Shown: one piece after another, positions 11,294 through 23,327 of the stretch | Layout of the letters: each line of letters starts with the position of its first letter | Numbering within the stretch: the stretch's first letter is position 1 | Source: Brachypodium distachyon | Lineage: Eukaryota; Streptophyta; Magnoliopsida; Poales; Poaceae | Length of the DNA stretch: 64,000 nucleotides | Direction of reading: 5' to 3' | Assembly (NCBI RefSeq): GCF_000005505.3 | Contig: NC_016132.3 | Coordinates: 47,320,914 to 47,384,913 of the forward strand | Notes under the pieces: generated by a model | The model's input: only the letters and a program-made list of their open reading frames with translations | What the model was told of the DNA's origin: nothing | Database searches by the model: none | Made by a program: the position numbers and the translations under genes

Positions 11294-12174
11294 TTAAGTG
11301 TAATGTTTGGTTGCAGAATTTGGTGGAATGGAATGGAACCATTCCACTCTATTCAGAATGGAATAGTTTGTTGTTTGGTTGTGAAATGGACATTGTTGAA
11401 TGGAATGGTTACATTAAGTGTTTGGTTGAGGAGATGAGATGGAAATGAAATGCAAATGATGTGCTCACCTGTTGGTTAGGTTACCCCTCAGACTAATGAG
11501 TATGAGCAACATTTCATTACATGATTTCAACACTAAGAAAAAATTGGACAATTTATATACATACATCAAAACATAATAGCACATAGTAAATTTGATCACC
11601 TCACTATACTCAATCATCAAACAAGGAAAAACAGACAAATTGAAACAAGAAAAGCTGAAAATTCATCCATCTGCTTCTCCCTCTGTAGGCTGTAGCACCC
11701 CCTGTCGCCAGCCTCCTTTGCCATGGCCCCTCCGCCGGCCTCCTCTGTCCTGCAGCCCCTTCGCGGCCTCCTCTGCCGGCCGCCGGCATTCTCTCCCTTC
11801 CGTCGGTCGCCGGCTGGGATCTCGTGGGGAGCGGCCAGATTTTGTGAGGTGGGCGCCACCGCCATGGATCGAGAGACGATGGGGAGACAGAGAGGATCGG
11901 GGAGGGGGTGAGGATAGAGGAGAGAGAGGAGGTCGGGAGTCGGGGCGTGATCAAGTTTTTCACTAGGACCCACCGGTTCCATGCGGAACAAACGCATTCC
12001 TCCGTTTCCGAGTTATCAGTTAGTTCCGCATATGAAAGGAATATTCCTCTTTGAGGAACCAACTAGTTCCATTCTACTTCTCAATATTATACAAACCAAA
12101 CACACGAACCACACAAAAATCTAGAACCGTTTCATGACATTACACCATATTCCACAAACCAAACACAACCTAAA
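11294..12174. mobile_element. Non-autonomous DNA transposon with GC-rich interior
   Basis: The ends are imperfect inverted repeats: the left has GTTTGGTTGCAGAATTTGG and the right, on the complement, GTTTGGTTTGTGGAATATGG. A second similar tract (TGGAATGGAACCATTCCA and CCAACTAGTTCCATTCTAC) lies further in. The interior, about 11670-11940, is unusually GC-rich and has open frames on both strands with no recognised domain, perhaps captured host sequence. No transposase was found. The superfamily is not certain. Confidence 0.55.
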
Positions 12175-14820
12175 TTACTCACATAAATTTTAATGCCATA
12201 ATGCGAAATACGGCCACCAAAACTGATAAACGAGTCTAATGTGGATTGGTCGCTACCTTATGTCCTCTCGGTATGGGTTCCTGTAAAAGATTGGAGGAAT
12301 CTTTGGAGCAAGAAAGGAGGAAGATGTCCCGTAGAACTGTATTTGTATTGCGCGAGCAGTTTAGTACAACAAGTTGTAAAATGGAAGCAAGTAGTACAAT
12401 AACTTGATTTGGGGTGGGGGGCGTGGTGGTGGGGGGAGGGGGCATGTGGCTTGCCGGTTTACTTGGTCATTTTTATGGAAAGCCCTGCTCTCCGTTTCGT
12501 TTATTCAAAAAAAAAAACTCCGAATCAACTCCCCCGTTCCAGTGCATGTTCTTATCCTCCATCTATAGCACCAGAGATCCAAGAAACCAAAACGAGAAAC
12601 GGAAGATCTTAAGCATACGCTTGAGGCTGTCGTTGGTCTGCTGCTACTGTTGTTGCTGCATATGCTTGTGGTTGTCGTTGGTGCTCTTCTATGCCAGCAG
12701 TCGTGCCTTGAACTCCTCAATTTGTTGTTTCTATTTATTTTTTTCCAATTTACGGTGGTTAGAATTGTGATGCCCTCAAGCACTGGAAGGGGGATTTGAT
12801 TCAGAGTTTTTTTTTAATAAGCGAAACGGCGTGGGGTACTGTACCGCCGACACCATTTTGCAACTTGCTCTCTTAGACTTCTCGCGCAGTACATGTTCTT
12901 GTGTACATCCAGTGTTATTGCTTCTAGAGGAAGCGAGCTGGCGAACGTGTTGAACTCCTTCGGCAATTCTAGTGACTGTATTTCAGGGCTCTTCACGGCC
13001 TCCCCCGGCATACCGGACCACCGGACTTGTAGTTTTCTTTTTGTCTGTGTACAGTTTTTTCAGTTCTTTTTCTGTTCCCCCCTGGCGTTTAGGTTTTGTA
13101 AGACTTGGACATTTTGGTCCCTCTTGTAATGAAAAATGACAGCACACTTAGACATGGGTTCGGAAAAAAAGAATACTCTTATTTCCGCTTTGGAATATTA
13201 TCTGCGACTAACTAGTGCAATTCCCTACTCCTGTATCTCTTCTATCCTGCGTTCCCAAGCCCTCAAAGAAGAATCTAAAATTTTATGTAGAATATGCAAT
13301 TTTCCCCAACTGTCCGGAACACGTACTTTAGCGGTCAGAAAAATCCGGCAACCTTATTAGATTCAAACAAAACAGCCACCAATATTCAATGAGCAGAGTA
13401 CTCGAAATACAAATCTTCGATGATAAGTGCACCTAATAATGGTAGACTTCTTGACCTTGACTAGCAACACTTACTTAGTTACTTGTCCTGCCCGAAGCAC
13501 CGTTTGTGGAGCTGTCATCACACAGAATCTAGCTCAGGTCCTAGTTTTCTCTAGACGAAGAGTACACCACTACACCAGAGTACTAGACCACTTGCACTGT
13601 AGTTAACTGCTCCACGTACATAGTTTAATGACGCAAGGCATCACGATGACACTCGCAAGCATTTGTGAACAATTCAAAAGCTACATGGCCTTACGTGCAA
13701 AACACCCATGCTGGGGGGGAAGGCCCAAACAAAACGACCTAACACTTGTCGAGATCCGAGCCAGGGTCAGCCCGGTCAGGGGTAGTCCGTGTCAATAAAC
13801 ATTCGCAGAGGCCGGACAGGGTTGACTTGCCACAACAGCCCCTTCCACATGCAGCAGATTGCATAGATCGCAAACTACCTCTAAATAATAACCAAGTACC
13901 ATGCCGTAAAGATAAACACAACTTGCTTATTATCGTCTTTTCTTGCTCCATCAACCGCGAGGAGACTGACGGTCGCGTGATCGGCGAATGGGAAAGGAAG
14001 AACAACACGGCAACGAACGTACCTGCTGCTGCTGCTGCTGCAGCAGCATGTGGCCACCGCGTTTAGCGACAGACTGCAGCTCTGCAGTGGCTTCGCGACT
14101 TGCGAGAGGGGAAAGGGCAAAGCTAGCCGCGAGCGTTCCCACGCGCCGCGCTGCTTCTGCTTCCCTTCATTTCTTAGCTACCAAGGCGAGATTCTTCTTC
14201 CGTCAATGCGTCTATGCATTGGTCTCAAAAGTCAGGTTACCTCTCCGGATTTTATTTTTATTTTTTCTCTGCTCTCCACCACTCCCTCACAGTTGCCCTG
14301 AGCGTTCTCCAGTCTTCTGTGTCGTAATGTGTGGTGCATGCTGCTGTGCCAATTAACCACCACGTCTCCTTTCCATCGTCCTCATGCTGGCGTATGTGTC
14401 CACAGAGGGAAACTTCCCTGAAGGAACGGTGGGGACACCGGTGAGGTAAAGCCTGGCTGTGTTGACAGATAAAAGAACTTGTGAAAAGACAGCACTGATT
14501 CCGGCCTCAGAGCTCGGTATAGTATGCAACAAAAGCTGCGTAAGAGAAAAAAAAGCAAGAACCGAAAAATAACCGTCCCTGTGATGTCGAGAGTAAAAAA
14601 CAGATACCGCAAACCTAATCTGAATCCGATTTTTTTTCGGTGAACCGATTTCACGAGGCAAAAATCCGAACGTATTCGGGACGGAGTTCGGGATTTCTCG
14701 GTTCTGAACATCTCGTGAAAACGGTTGGACGGGCTGAAATTCTTCCTCTGCCAGCCCCGCCATGGCCGCCGCCCCTGCGCGCCCTGCTGAAAGGGCATTT
14801 CGATCGCTAATGAGTTTTTG
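12175..14820. other. Gene-free region
   Basis: No supported gene. A CTG/CAG microsatellite lies near 14025-14050, with several T-rich tracts. Open frames here are short and lack recognisable domains. Confidence 0.4.
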
Positions 14821-16101
14821 TGTTAATGACAACATAACTTGTAGACTAACCGTGCGTCAAGTGTTTTTAGATTTGATAACTAGTGTTGTGACACGATTTA
14901 TCACCCTAAAAAAGGAAAGAAGCGTATAAGGATTTACGCTTTTTTATTTTATCAAGTCGTAAGAAAATCCGTACTATAAAAAGAGAATTCATTTGGGAAA
15001 GTTTTGGGTGAATCAACTTCACGTACACAAATCTACTGAATTGCACCCACATAAAGCCTAAACCCAGTTTTGAGTTGAGAGTTGTCGTTATCCTGCTTTG
15101 ACTGTCAGACTTTTCCAGTGATAGTCGGTACTACCGCCTAATTAGCTGGAGGTTCCGATGGGCGGAAGTTCCACCCTGGTGCCGGTATGGTACTGAAACG
15201 CTACTGGAATCCTTATGAGTAAAGCGGTAGGAGGCCGGTAGCAGGACGGAAGTTCTACCCCCTAGAACTTCCGGTCCACTATCGGCCCGGTACCGGGGTT
15301 ACTAAAATGTGTCCTAACGGCTGGATTTCGATGGGGTATAAAAGGTGCTTTGTCCCCAACGGGTTTCTTGCCCGAGCGCACCCAGTTCATCCCCATTCTC
15401 TCACTCAAGAACACCAAGAGTTTCAAATCTCAAGATCTCTCTCCCTAGTGCATCCCTCAAGCCAATACTTTGAGGAAGGGTTGAGAAGAGCTCGATCTAG
15501 GGTTTCACCAAATCAAAAGTTGATTCCCCTCGTTTTCCTTGGTGGATTTTGTTACTCTTGGGATTTTGGGATCCCTAGCCGGAAGGTGTCTCTTCAAGCA
15601 CTCCAATCTTGTGAGGAGGTGTTTAAGGATTTGGAAATGAGCCTCCAATTTAGTTGTAGATTCGTGCCCTTCTCCTTGTTTGTAAAGGTTCGACGTTCGC
15701 CTTCAAGGAAGCCATTAGTGAAACTCACCTCGCCTTTTGTGGTGTTGTGAGAGCTCATCCCACCTTTGTGGTGTGGTGAGTTGGAGAATAGAGTGAGCCT
15801 TCGTGGCGTCTCTCCCTTTGTGGTAGAGCACTCCTCCAAACAGAGACGTACACCGATCCCAATAGGTGAAACTCCGATGAAATTTTCGTCTTCCCGTGTG
15901 GTATCATACTTGCCCCTTTTACTTACTTGTTTACTTCATTGTGTATACTTTGCTTCGGATAGTGCACTTCATACTAGGGTTGCATTCCTTTTAGAGAATT
16001 TAGTGGACCTTAGGATTAAGTGTCTGTATCTTTCGAGAAAAGAAAAGTTAAAATTTGTTAGTCACCTATTCACCCCTCCTAGTCGACCACACCAATCTTT
16101 C
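14821..16101 (+). mobile_element. Probable solo LTR or truncated LTR of a retrotransposon
   Basis: The block starts TGTTAATGACAACATAACTTG and ends CACCAATCTTTCA, consistent with TG...CA boundaries. It carries a TATA box GGGTATAAAAGG (15337-15343) in a promoter-like context. Near its right end it has CACCTATTCACCCCTCCTAG, which I recall from the LTR/leader region of grass retrotransposons. No gag-pol follows and no primer-binding site was seen after 16101, so it is probably a solo LTR. No clean 5-base target duplication was found and the left boundary is uncertain. Confidence 0.5.
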
Positions 16102-18343
16102 ACTTGTCCTTGCGCCGCCGCCAGCGCCCGCACCCATGGCCGTCGGACGCCTGGCTGCTCGTTTTCGGTTCAGTTTCGGTTTTGCGAGGACTCGGGGTGA
16201 ACAGATACCGCATACTCGTTTTCGGTTCAGTTTTCGGTTTTTATTCTGACCGTGTTTTTTCAAAACCGAAAAACACTGAATCGCAGGTTTTTCAGCAACG
16301 GCTAGACTTGTTCTGACTAGACCACGTAGAGTAATGTACAGGAATCCTGCTGCTGTGACGACCGATGACTTTTGCCAAACGCCGCTGAATGCAAGTAGTG
16401 AATCAAGTGGCACATGTGTGCATCAGGGTAGTAATGTACCTTGACAACCGCATAACTTCTGTTCAAGCGTCGCCGTGTTACGACCCGAAGATGGAGCGGA
16501 GTCGCGGAGAAATGGCCCACGTCAGGATATTTATAACGTACAAACTACAAAGAGCAGGTTTGCAGCGCTGGTATTTCTCCCCTCACACGGTAATCCGTGA
16601 CACGCGTTTGTATTCTGGGCTCTCGTCTCACGTGGTTTAAGCAAATATCTAACCAAAACGATGACTCACCTCAGGCGTGCTCTCCAGCAAGTGGGTGTCG
16701 GTCGTCCCTCGCACATCCATTGGAACCGGAATCACTTGTTTCAATTCGATATTTTGGAATTCACTTGGCTGGGAGTGGGTATTGCTGAAGTACTTCTTCC
16801 ATTAGCTTGTTCCGTGTTAACGACCAGCAAGGGCAAACATTAGGTGGCGAAGCGACCGAGGAGCGCCTTTATATTCGCAACTTGTCTCCATGTTGCCGCT
16901 CGCAGATTATTGTTGAAAAAGACAGGCAAGGAGCGCAGGAGTCCCCCCCCGGCCCTGATCTCCTCAAGAGCCGTGTCTGCCGCGTCTCTTTCCGTACGTG
17001 GCGACCGATGGAGTCTGCCTGTTGGTGACTCGGCCTGGACCTCTTTAAATCAGGAGAAGTGGATCACCGCCTTACCAGGCATTGATCGTTTCTTGCATTT
17101 ATCCCTTCGGTACGTTAGCGCTGTACGTGATGCTCTGTTTGCTAGTGTCAGGCCTGTAGCTTCTCATAGTACTCTCTAGATTTAGAAGCAAGATTTAAGA
17201 ATGGGGTAACAAGTGAACAGGGGAAACAAGTGGAGTAGAAGGGCAGAAGGCTATCGATTTGCCGCTCGCGCCGGTGCATCTTATCTTATGGTAACCGGCG
17301 GCCGGCGCACCTTGATGCAAGATTCCACCGGCGACCTACCGTTTGCCTGATCTCTACCTTGGCCGGACAAAACCCCGCGTGAAGCCAACGGAAACACTCC
17401 GCTGCGTAAATCTGTCTACATCAGCCTGAGCTGGAGGGGGCTGACAACCCGTCGAAAACAAAACACTATGCCAGTACTGCTAAATCGACGGCAATGTGTT
17501 GCACATGTCAACAAAGAGATGATCACGCCGTGCATGCATGTGATTAAACAACGAACAAATGGGCATGCAAGTAGTCCTATCCTAGCTTAGCTAGGTGCTA
17601 CTAGCTAGTAGCTAGCAGCAACCACCCACCTCGCTCTATCTAGCAACTTGTACGTGTTGTGTTGCTATCCGGCGCGAGGTACAGTATGCAAGCTGTAGGG
17701 CCGGACACTGCATTTTGTTTTGTTTCCATCAGATCTATTTGATCTTTTCTACTGGCGAGCATATCCCTGTAAAAAGGGACTGTGCCCTCTTCCCTGTTCC
17801 TTGATAAGTTTATCACATCTACAGCGGGAGATGTCCGTAGTGTGCATGCATGCGAGACATGGGCGCGCTCCCTACCCTGCCAGTGAGCCATCAGATAGAT
17901 GGCTGATGTGCACAGCTTCTTTCAATGTTTCCCCGAATTAGCTGGCGGTACATGCATGCACCTGACACTGCGGTATGTGTAGTTGCACTACCATCACATC
18001 ACAGCTCAGGGGTGTAGTATCAGAGAAGCCAAGTCAAAATGCTAGATATCTGGAAACCGACGAGAGCTAGGCAACATTAAAAATGTTAATAAGTAGTTAT
18101 GTTCTTCTTCTTCCTTGTTAGTTGATCGGCGATCTAGCTAACCTTTCTAAGGTTTGCTTCATTGGTATAACACCTTTTGGGAGGAAAAGATTTACATCAG
18201 AGCATGGAAGAACAAGACAAATAAACAAGCTAGCGTGGTGAGATACCAAGGAGGGACTACGCTATCACCTGAATTATGCGAGCAAAAAAACCGCAACTTT
18301 CTAACGAGAAATCAAGCTACAATTAACAGCAGTTGCTACTACT
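16102..18343. other. Gene-free region downstream of the RAV-type gene
   Basis: No supported gene. Repeated GGTTTTCGGTTCAG-like motifs near 16160-16290 resemble motifs just left of the LTR-like block and may belong to an interrupted older repeat. CATGCATG motifs near 17530 and 17950 are isolated. Confidence 0.4.
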
Positions 18344-19555
18344 CTACACTAGTGCGAGCTTTATGCATTGCTTCTTGAACGGCACTTGCGGGCCGGCCGG
18401 TTTCACGAAGTCCCTGGTAGTCCTCTTGCACCCGGCCGTCCCCTGCTCCGGGGCCGGCTGTATGGTCAAGTCAACGCCGAAGAGCCTCACGGGCTTGGCC
18501 ACAGGAGCCGACTGATCCACAGGGAGGTCCGTAAAGACTGCGGCGGCGGCGGTGTTAGTACTGTTGGGCCGCAGCTTGCAGTCGATGAAGAGCTTGCTGT
18601 CTTCCCCGGCGCCGGCGACGGAGCGGTAGAAGCCGACGACGTCTCCGGCGTGGAGTCCCTTCTCCTTGACGAAGCGGCTCCAGCCCTTGGTGAGCACGTA
18701 GCTCTGGCTGCTGTTCCAGTACGAGTAGCGGAACCGCCACACCTTGCCGCCGGCGTCCTCGAAGTTGAGCAGCAGGCCCTTGCAGCTCTCGCCGCCGCCC
18801 CCGGCCGCGGCGGCCGCGGGGAGCTGCAGCGGGAAGTGCTTCTCCGCGTGCTGCTTCGGTATCACCAGCCTGTTCAGCTTGCCCACGTCGCTGGGCGTGA
18901 CCGTCTTGTCGAACAGGTGCTCCCTTGCCGCGGCAGCGGCAGCCGCTGCCGCGGCAGGGAACGGACTTGGCGAAGAGTGCTGCCCGTTATGGCGCGAGGC
19001 GATGGTGGGGACGGAAGCAGCAGCGGCGGCGAAAGCGCGCCTGCTCTGGGCGAGCTCGTCGAAGTATGTGTGCTTGCGGAGCATGTCGACGACCTCCGCC
19101 TTGGAGCGGGAGGCGAGGAAGCGGAGCTCGGCGGCGTCGGCGGGGTCGGGGCTGGACTCGGAGAGCGGGCGGAAGTTGGTGACGGCGTCGCGGCCGCGGA
19201 AGCGCTGCGCGGCGACGTCGTAGGCGCGCGCCGCGTCGGCCTCGCCGGCGAAGGTGCCGAGCCACACGCGCTGGTGCCGCTCGTAGATCTGCGCGCCCCA
19301 GCGCCCGTTGGGCTGCGGGACGACGCCCTTGTACTTGGACGAGGGGAGCTTCCCGCCAACGCCGGCGCCCTGCTGCACGACACGGCCGGAGTCCGCCTCG
19401 GCGCCAGGCTCGGCCGCGTCCAGCACCGCGCTTGCGCCGCTGCCCATGCGTTCCAGCGGTGCCGTGGCCGTGGCCGCCGCGACCAGCGCCTTGAGCTTGT
19501 CCGTGGACGCGCCGCCGCTGTTGGTTTCATCCGCGAGGCAGCTGGAGCTGTCCAT
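18344..19555 (-). CDS. RAV-family transcription factor (AP2 and B3 domains)
   Basis: Nuclear DNA-binding protein of 403 residues in one exon, as is usual for RAV/TEMPRANILLO genes. Family members bind a bipartite site (CAACA by AP2, CACCTG by B3) and often act as repressors in flowering, growth and stress. AP2 domain 73-128 ([47 protein letters not shown] split over the fold). B3 domain about 212-327 ([40 protein letters not shown]). The AP2 half has QP where many family members have a longer connector. A run of ten alanines (201-210) precedes B3. RLFGV at 357-361 matches the B3-type repression motif, which argues for a repressor. Start is the ATG giving MDSSSC, typical of the family. The equally long open frame on the plus strand is a shadow. 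Confidence 0.95.
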   Translation of the reverse strand: MDSSSCLADETNSGGASTDKLKALVAAATATAPLERMGSGASAVLDAAEPGAEADSGRVVQQGAGVGGKLPSSKYKGVVPQPNGRWGAQIYERHQRVWLGTFAGEADAARAYDVAAQRFRGRDAVTNFRPLSESSPDPADAAELRFLASRSKAEVVDMLRKHTYFDELAQSRRAFAAAAASVPTIASRHNGQHSSPSPFPAAAAAAAAAAREHLFDKTVTPSDVGKLNRLVIPKQHAEKHFPLQLPAAAAAGGGGESCKGLLLNFEDAGGKVWRFRYSYWNSSQSYVLTKGWSRFVKEKGLHAGDVVGFYRSVAGAGEDSKLFIDCKLRPNSTNTAAAAVFTDLPVDQSAPVAKPVRLFGVDLTIQPAPEQGTAGCKRTTRDFVKPAGPQVPFKKQCIKLALV

Positions 19556-19693
19556 TTCGGAACACTGACTGCCGTGGAGTAGTACTATTCCAGGACCCAG
19601 GTACCTATGTGCGCTTCTTCTGTTGGTAAACGATGCTAGAACCTCGAATTGTAGGTGGATTGATAGTCGAGGGAGGGAGGCAGGAAGAGGCGT

Positions 19694-19703
19694 GGGATAT
19701 ATA
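19694..19703 (-). promoter_or_regulatory. Possible TATA box of the RAV-type gene
   Basis: CTATATATCC on the minus strand lies about 140 bases before the ATG at 19555, giving room for a leader of ordinary length. No other core element was recognised. Confidence 0.45.
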
Positions 19704-21201
19704 GGATCGGGCCGGGCGGGCGGTGGGTGTCGTGTATGGCATGGGGTGCTATACTAATGTACCACACTCTGTGACATGATCCGCGTGGGCTTGGGCGTGG
19801 CTCATGGTTTTGCTCTGGTGTTTTTCGGTTGATTTTCTTTCTCTCGCTTTCCGGTGGCTGCAAACCATATAAAACTGTCGCTGCTGCGTTGGATTTGGAT
19901 AGAAGTAGACGTCAACACCCATGGGCTGGCTGTGAGACTCGATTCAGACATGGATACATGACGACAGTGTGGCTCGCTGATGCCTCATGGGCTGGCTGGC
20001 TGGCTAGGCCAGCGTTGGTGTGTCAGTCAGCGAATGGGTTGGCTCAAGGGATAGATAGATAGATAGACAGTAGCGTGGTCGACGGAAAAGATTGTTCTTG
20101 TTGCTGATGAATGATGATGTGAGCTGGCTATCCGGCCGCCCATGGATCCCTTCTCCATTCTGCCTTTATTTGGCATTTTTTTTGGCATCAGGTTTGGGGC
20201 TTTCATTATTGTTGCTTACATGGTCGGGTCGGATATATGTGTTTCAGATAGATGGATTGCGTGTTGCCACTGTCGCGACGTTGATTGCATGGACTGGTGA
20301 GCCCATTTCTGGAAGCTTTTGGAGGAGACTGTCTGGATACAACTTCATCAACTGGGAAAATTCTTATGTTAGCTGGGGAGGGGAATGGTACAAACAAGGA
20401 ACTAGAAACACCAAGGTGAATTGTCCATAAGCGACAGGGGAGTGATTGGGATCGACCTGGCAGAAAAGTCCAGTAAACGGGAGAGTTTTCCTAGCGTTCG
20501 AGGGAGCACCGCGTGTGCAGCTGGCCGGCCAGCAACTGGACACCACAGCATTGTTGGTCGATCCTAGCACTACACGTCGATAAGCTCTGTTGATTCTATC
20601 ATAAAGCTAGTTAAGCTGCTAGTACAGTAGTACTACTCAGAAGAGATAATCTTTTGTGTTAAAGCGGTGGTTTGATAAGTCGGCGCACGCCAGTCTTAAA
20701 ACGGGCAAGTGGGCTTTAGAATTTTCATGGGTGCGCTGGACGTTTAAACAACAGGGAGCGATAAATCTGGTCAGATTTGTTGCCACGCGACCCAGCGATG
20801 CGGCCGAGCTCGTCAAGTGGACGGGGCTACGAAGAGAAACAGTGGAGCAATTGCAGAAACATGCAACGCCGACTTGCAATAGTTGCAATGCTATCGCTAG
20901 CAAGCTGCAACTTGTCGCATGCACCTCAGAGCCACGCCGCGTGGAATTCCAGATGCATTACGTACGTACGGCGCTAGCTACAGTCTGTACCTAGCCGCGT
21001 GGGGAAGTTAAGCGCCAGGAAATAAAATACAGTAGACCGCGCGCGATGCATGTCGAAACCGGAGATTAGTTATTTGTGCGTGTTTGTTTTTACAGGGAAA
21101 CTAAGAATTTGAATGGCCTGTTTGTTGCCCGGTTTTGGACAGATAAAATGGAAAGACTATGGGAAGAAAACCTTCCTCTAAGCCTGGTTCGTGTATACGT
21201 A
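19704..21201. other. Upstream region of the RAV-type gene; no gene seen
   Basis: This is RAV 5' flanking sequence with short GATA and GGCTGGCT simple repeats near 19990-20070. Open frames at 20090-20430 and 20656-20994 have no recognised domain and no support. Confidence 0.4.
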
Positions 21202-21460
21202 TCTATATCAATATATTAAATTGGAGTTGGTCGTGATGGTATGACGGCCGCCGTACGTCATGTCATCAAAACTACGGCATATATCTATAATCTATAACAA
21301 TATATAAATTAGAGTTGGTGGTGATGGTACGACCACCGTCGTACGTCATGTCATCAAAATTACGGCATATATATTATATATAGAGAGAGATTAAATTGGA
21401 GTTGGTGGTGATGGTACGACCGCCGCCGTACGTCATGTCATCAAAATTACGGTCAATATG
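21202..21460 (+). repeat. Three tandem copies of the Helitron 5' end
   Basis: Units of about 90 bases share ATTAAATTGGAGTTGG (copy 2 altered), GGTGATGGTACGACC and CCGTACGTCATGTCATC. The third copy has lost the TCTATA start. A fourth related 5' end opens the neighbouring element at 22219. Confidence 0.8.
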
Positions 21461-22218
21461 CCACCGCTTGTTATTTCTCTCGACCCGGACACCCCCAGCG
21501 CCCAACCTGCTCGATCCCCTCCCGACGCCCCACCCAACCTGCTCCATCGCCCCCGCCGCCGCAGCTCCCTTCCTCTCTGGCTACCAACCCCACCGCACCC
21601 GCCTCCCTTCTCTCCCCCGACCTCCTGCTCCTTCCTTCGCCTGGACATCACTGCTTTTCTCGCTGCAGTTTGCGGCCTGGCCACTCCAAGCATACCGACC
21701 CCATGCGAGATCCACCCGACGACCGCTGTCCGTAGTCCCAACGCGTGATCCCGAAAGTGGCCGTCGTTCGCCATCCACGCATGAGATCCAGTAGGTGGCC
21801 GGCCATAGTTCAACCATCCGGCGAGTCCTTGTTGTTTTCGTTTGTTGTGGTGCTTTATACCAATCGACGGATAATTCGATAGCTAATTGGGATGTACTCC
21901 CAACCTGATTGATGGTAGCTGCTATGGATAATAGATAGACTAGTGTTCTACCATGCACCGAATGATTACCATGTGCTGATTGGAAATTAGCATCTACTGA
22001 TAGTTCAACTGCATGCTTGGAAATTAGCATCTTCTTTCTATGGGTTCCAGACTTTTGGATGTATACAAATTTGCTCTATGTTTTGAACTTTTGTATTGGA
22101 TCTTTTCTTGTTAGAATGTGAAAATGTGGAACAGAATTTGAATGATGATGATTTATTAGTGCACGGGATCATCTTTTAAAGTGGTTGGGCCGTGGCACCG
22201 CACGGGCATTTCCACTAG
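21202..22218 (+). mobile_element. Helitron A (non-autonomous)
   Basis: It begins TCTATATCAATATATTAAA directly after a host A. It ends CCGCACGGGCATTTCCACTAG, preceded by GGGCCGTGGC that can pair as the terminal hairpin; CTAG is the canonical Helitron 3' end. The 5' terminal segment is present three times in tandem (from about 21202, 21291 and 21380), each with GGAGTTGG or close variant and CGTACGTCATGTCATCAAAA. The interior is GC-rich (about 21480-21790), with no Rep/helicase and no recognised gene; it may be captured promoter or leader sequence. Confidence 0.75.
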
Positions 22219-23327
22219 TCTATACCAATATATTAAATTGGAGTAGGTGATGATGGTACGGACGTCGTGGTATGTCACTTCACCGAAATTACGAATCGGC
22301 CACCGTTGTCCCCACACGCCTTTTAATCCCGTCTCCCGCGGTCCTCAAGCACAGAAAAAACACATGTTGCCTAAAAAAGAAAAAAAAAACAACAGAGCCC
22401 TCCTCGCTCCTCCTCTCCTACGAATCTCAACCCCACCCGATTCGGATCTCGACAGTGCCCGCCGCCGCTCTTGGTCGCCTCCACCAGCTCGTGCGCGTCG
22501 GCGGCGTCCGTGTGCGGAAGGCAGCTGCGGACCCGTGGCTCCGTCGCGCGCCTCGACCGCTGCGAACGGGCGAACAAGGCTATGAGAGGGCGCATAGGTG
22601 TGTCGGGCAGCAAGTGGGAGCAGGCGGCCCGCGGGAGCGGACTGGCAGCAGGAATCTATGGACGGAGGCGGTGCGCACAAGCGGGCGGGCGCACAATGTT
22701 CGGTGGCGGGATGAATCGGGGCGGGGAGAGGATGAGTTTACACTCAGGGTGGATGGAGAGAATAGTCAGAGGGAGAGCGAGAGAAATTGGGGAAAGTTAG
22801 TTGAGAAATAAAGTAAGGAGTAGAAGTAATAGGAGAGCAGGAAGGCTGCTTTATACTGCCGCTTGCTTTATATGATGGATGCTGCTGCTTGCTGTCGTGA
22901 TCGATATATCGATGCTTGCTGTTTAAATCATCATCACACGGGAGGTTGAGCGGTTTGGACTGATGGAAGTGATAAACGTTATCATTGCTACATGTTCTTC
23001 ATTAGTCATGATTATATTGAGAATCACTTTATGAATTCAGCAAAAAAGTTAAAAAACGCTCATGCATGACTTTTCAAGTGTGGTGTATGTGAGAACAGTG
23101 ATAACCTGTTGAGATAGAGAGCAAAAGGATTGAGCATGTGTCACTTTCTCTTTACACGAGATATAGAAATAATACATGTGCAAAAAAGAGAGACCAAAGT
23201 ATAGCATAAAAAATAAACATATCATAATCGTTATATACATATGTGTCCATGAAACACATCAATATTTGATTTTATGTTTTGATACAATTTTTTGTTGTTC
23301 CGTAGCAACCGACGCGTCTTTTGCTAG
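22219..23327 (+). mobile_element. Helitron B (non-autonomous), abutting Helitron A
   Basis: It starts TCTATACCAATATATTAAA at the base after the CTAG of Helitron A. It ends CCGTAGCAACCGACGCGTC followed by TTTTGCTAG, then a T. The terminal stem is a decayed form of the usual GCAACGCACGGGC type. The GC-rich interior (about 22310-22800) has overlapping open frames without recognised domains. No Rep/helicase was found. Confidence 0.65.

Noticed and set aside
14020..14052. CTG/CAG run as a polyglutamine coding region
   Set aside because: A simple microsatellite with stops nearby in frame and no surrounding protein-like sequence.
18368..19582. Plus-strand open frame of 404 codons over the RAV-type gene
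   Set aside because: Antisense shadow of the AP2/B3 gene; composition is low-complexity and no motif is present.
22272..22811. Open frame inside Helitron B as a captured gene
   Set aside because: No recognisable domain, overlapping frames on both strands, and composition explained by local GC content.
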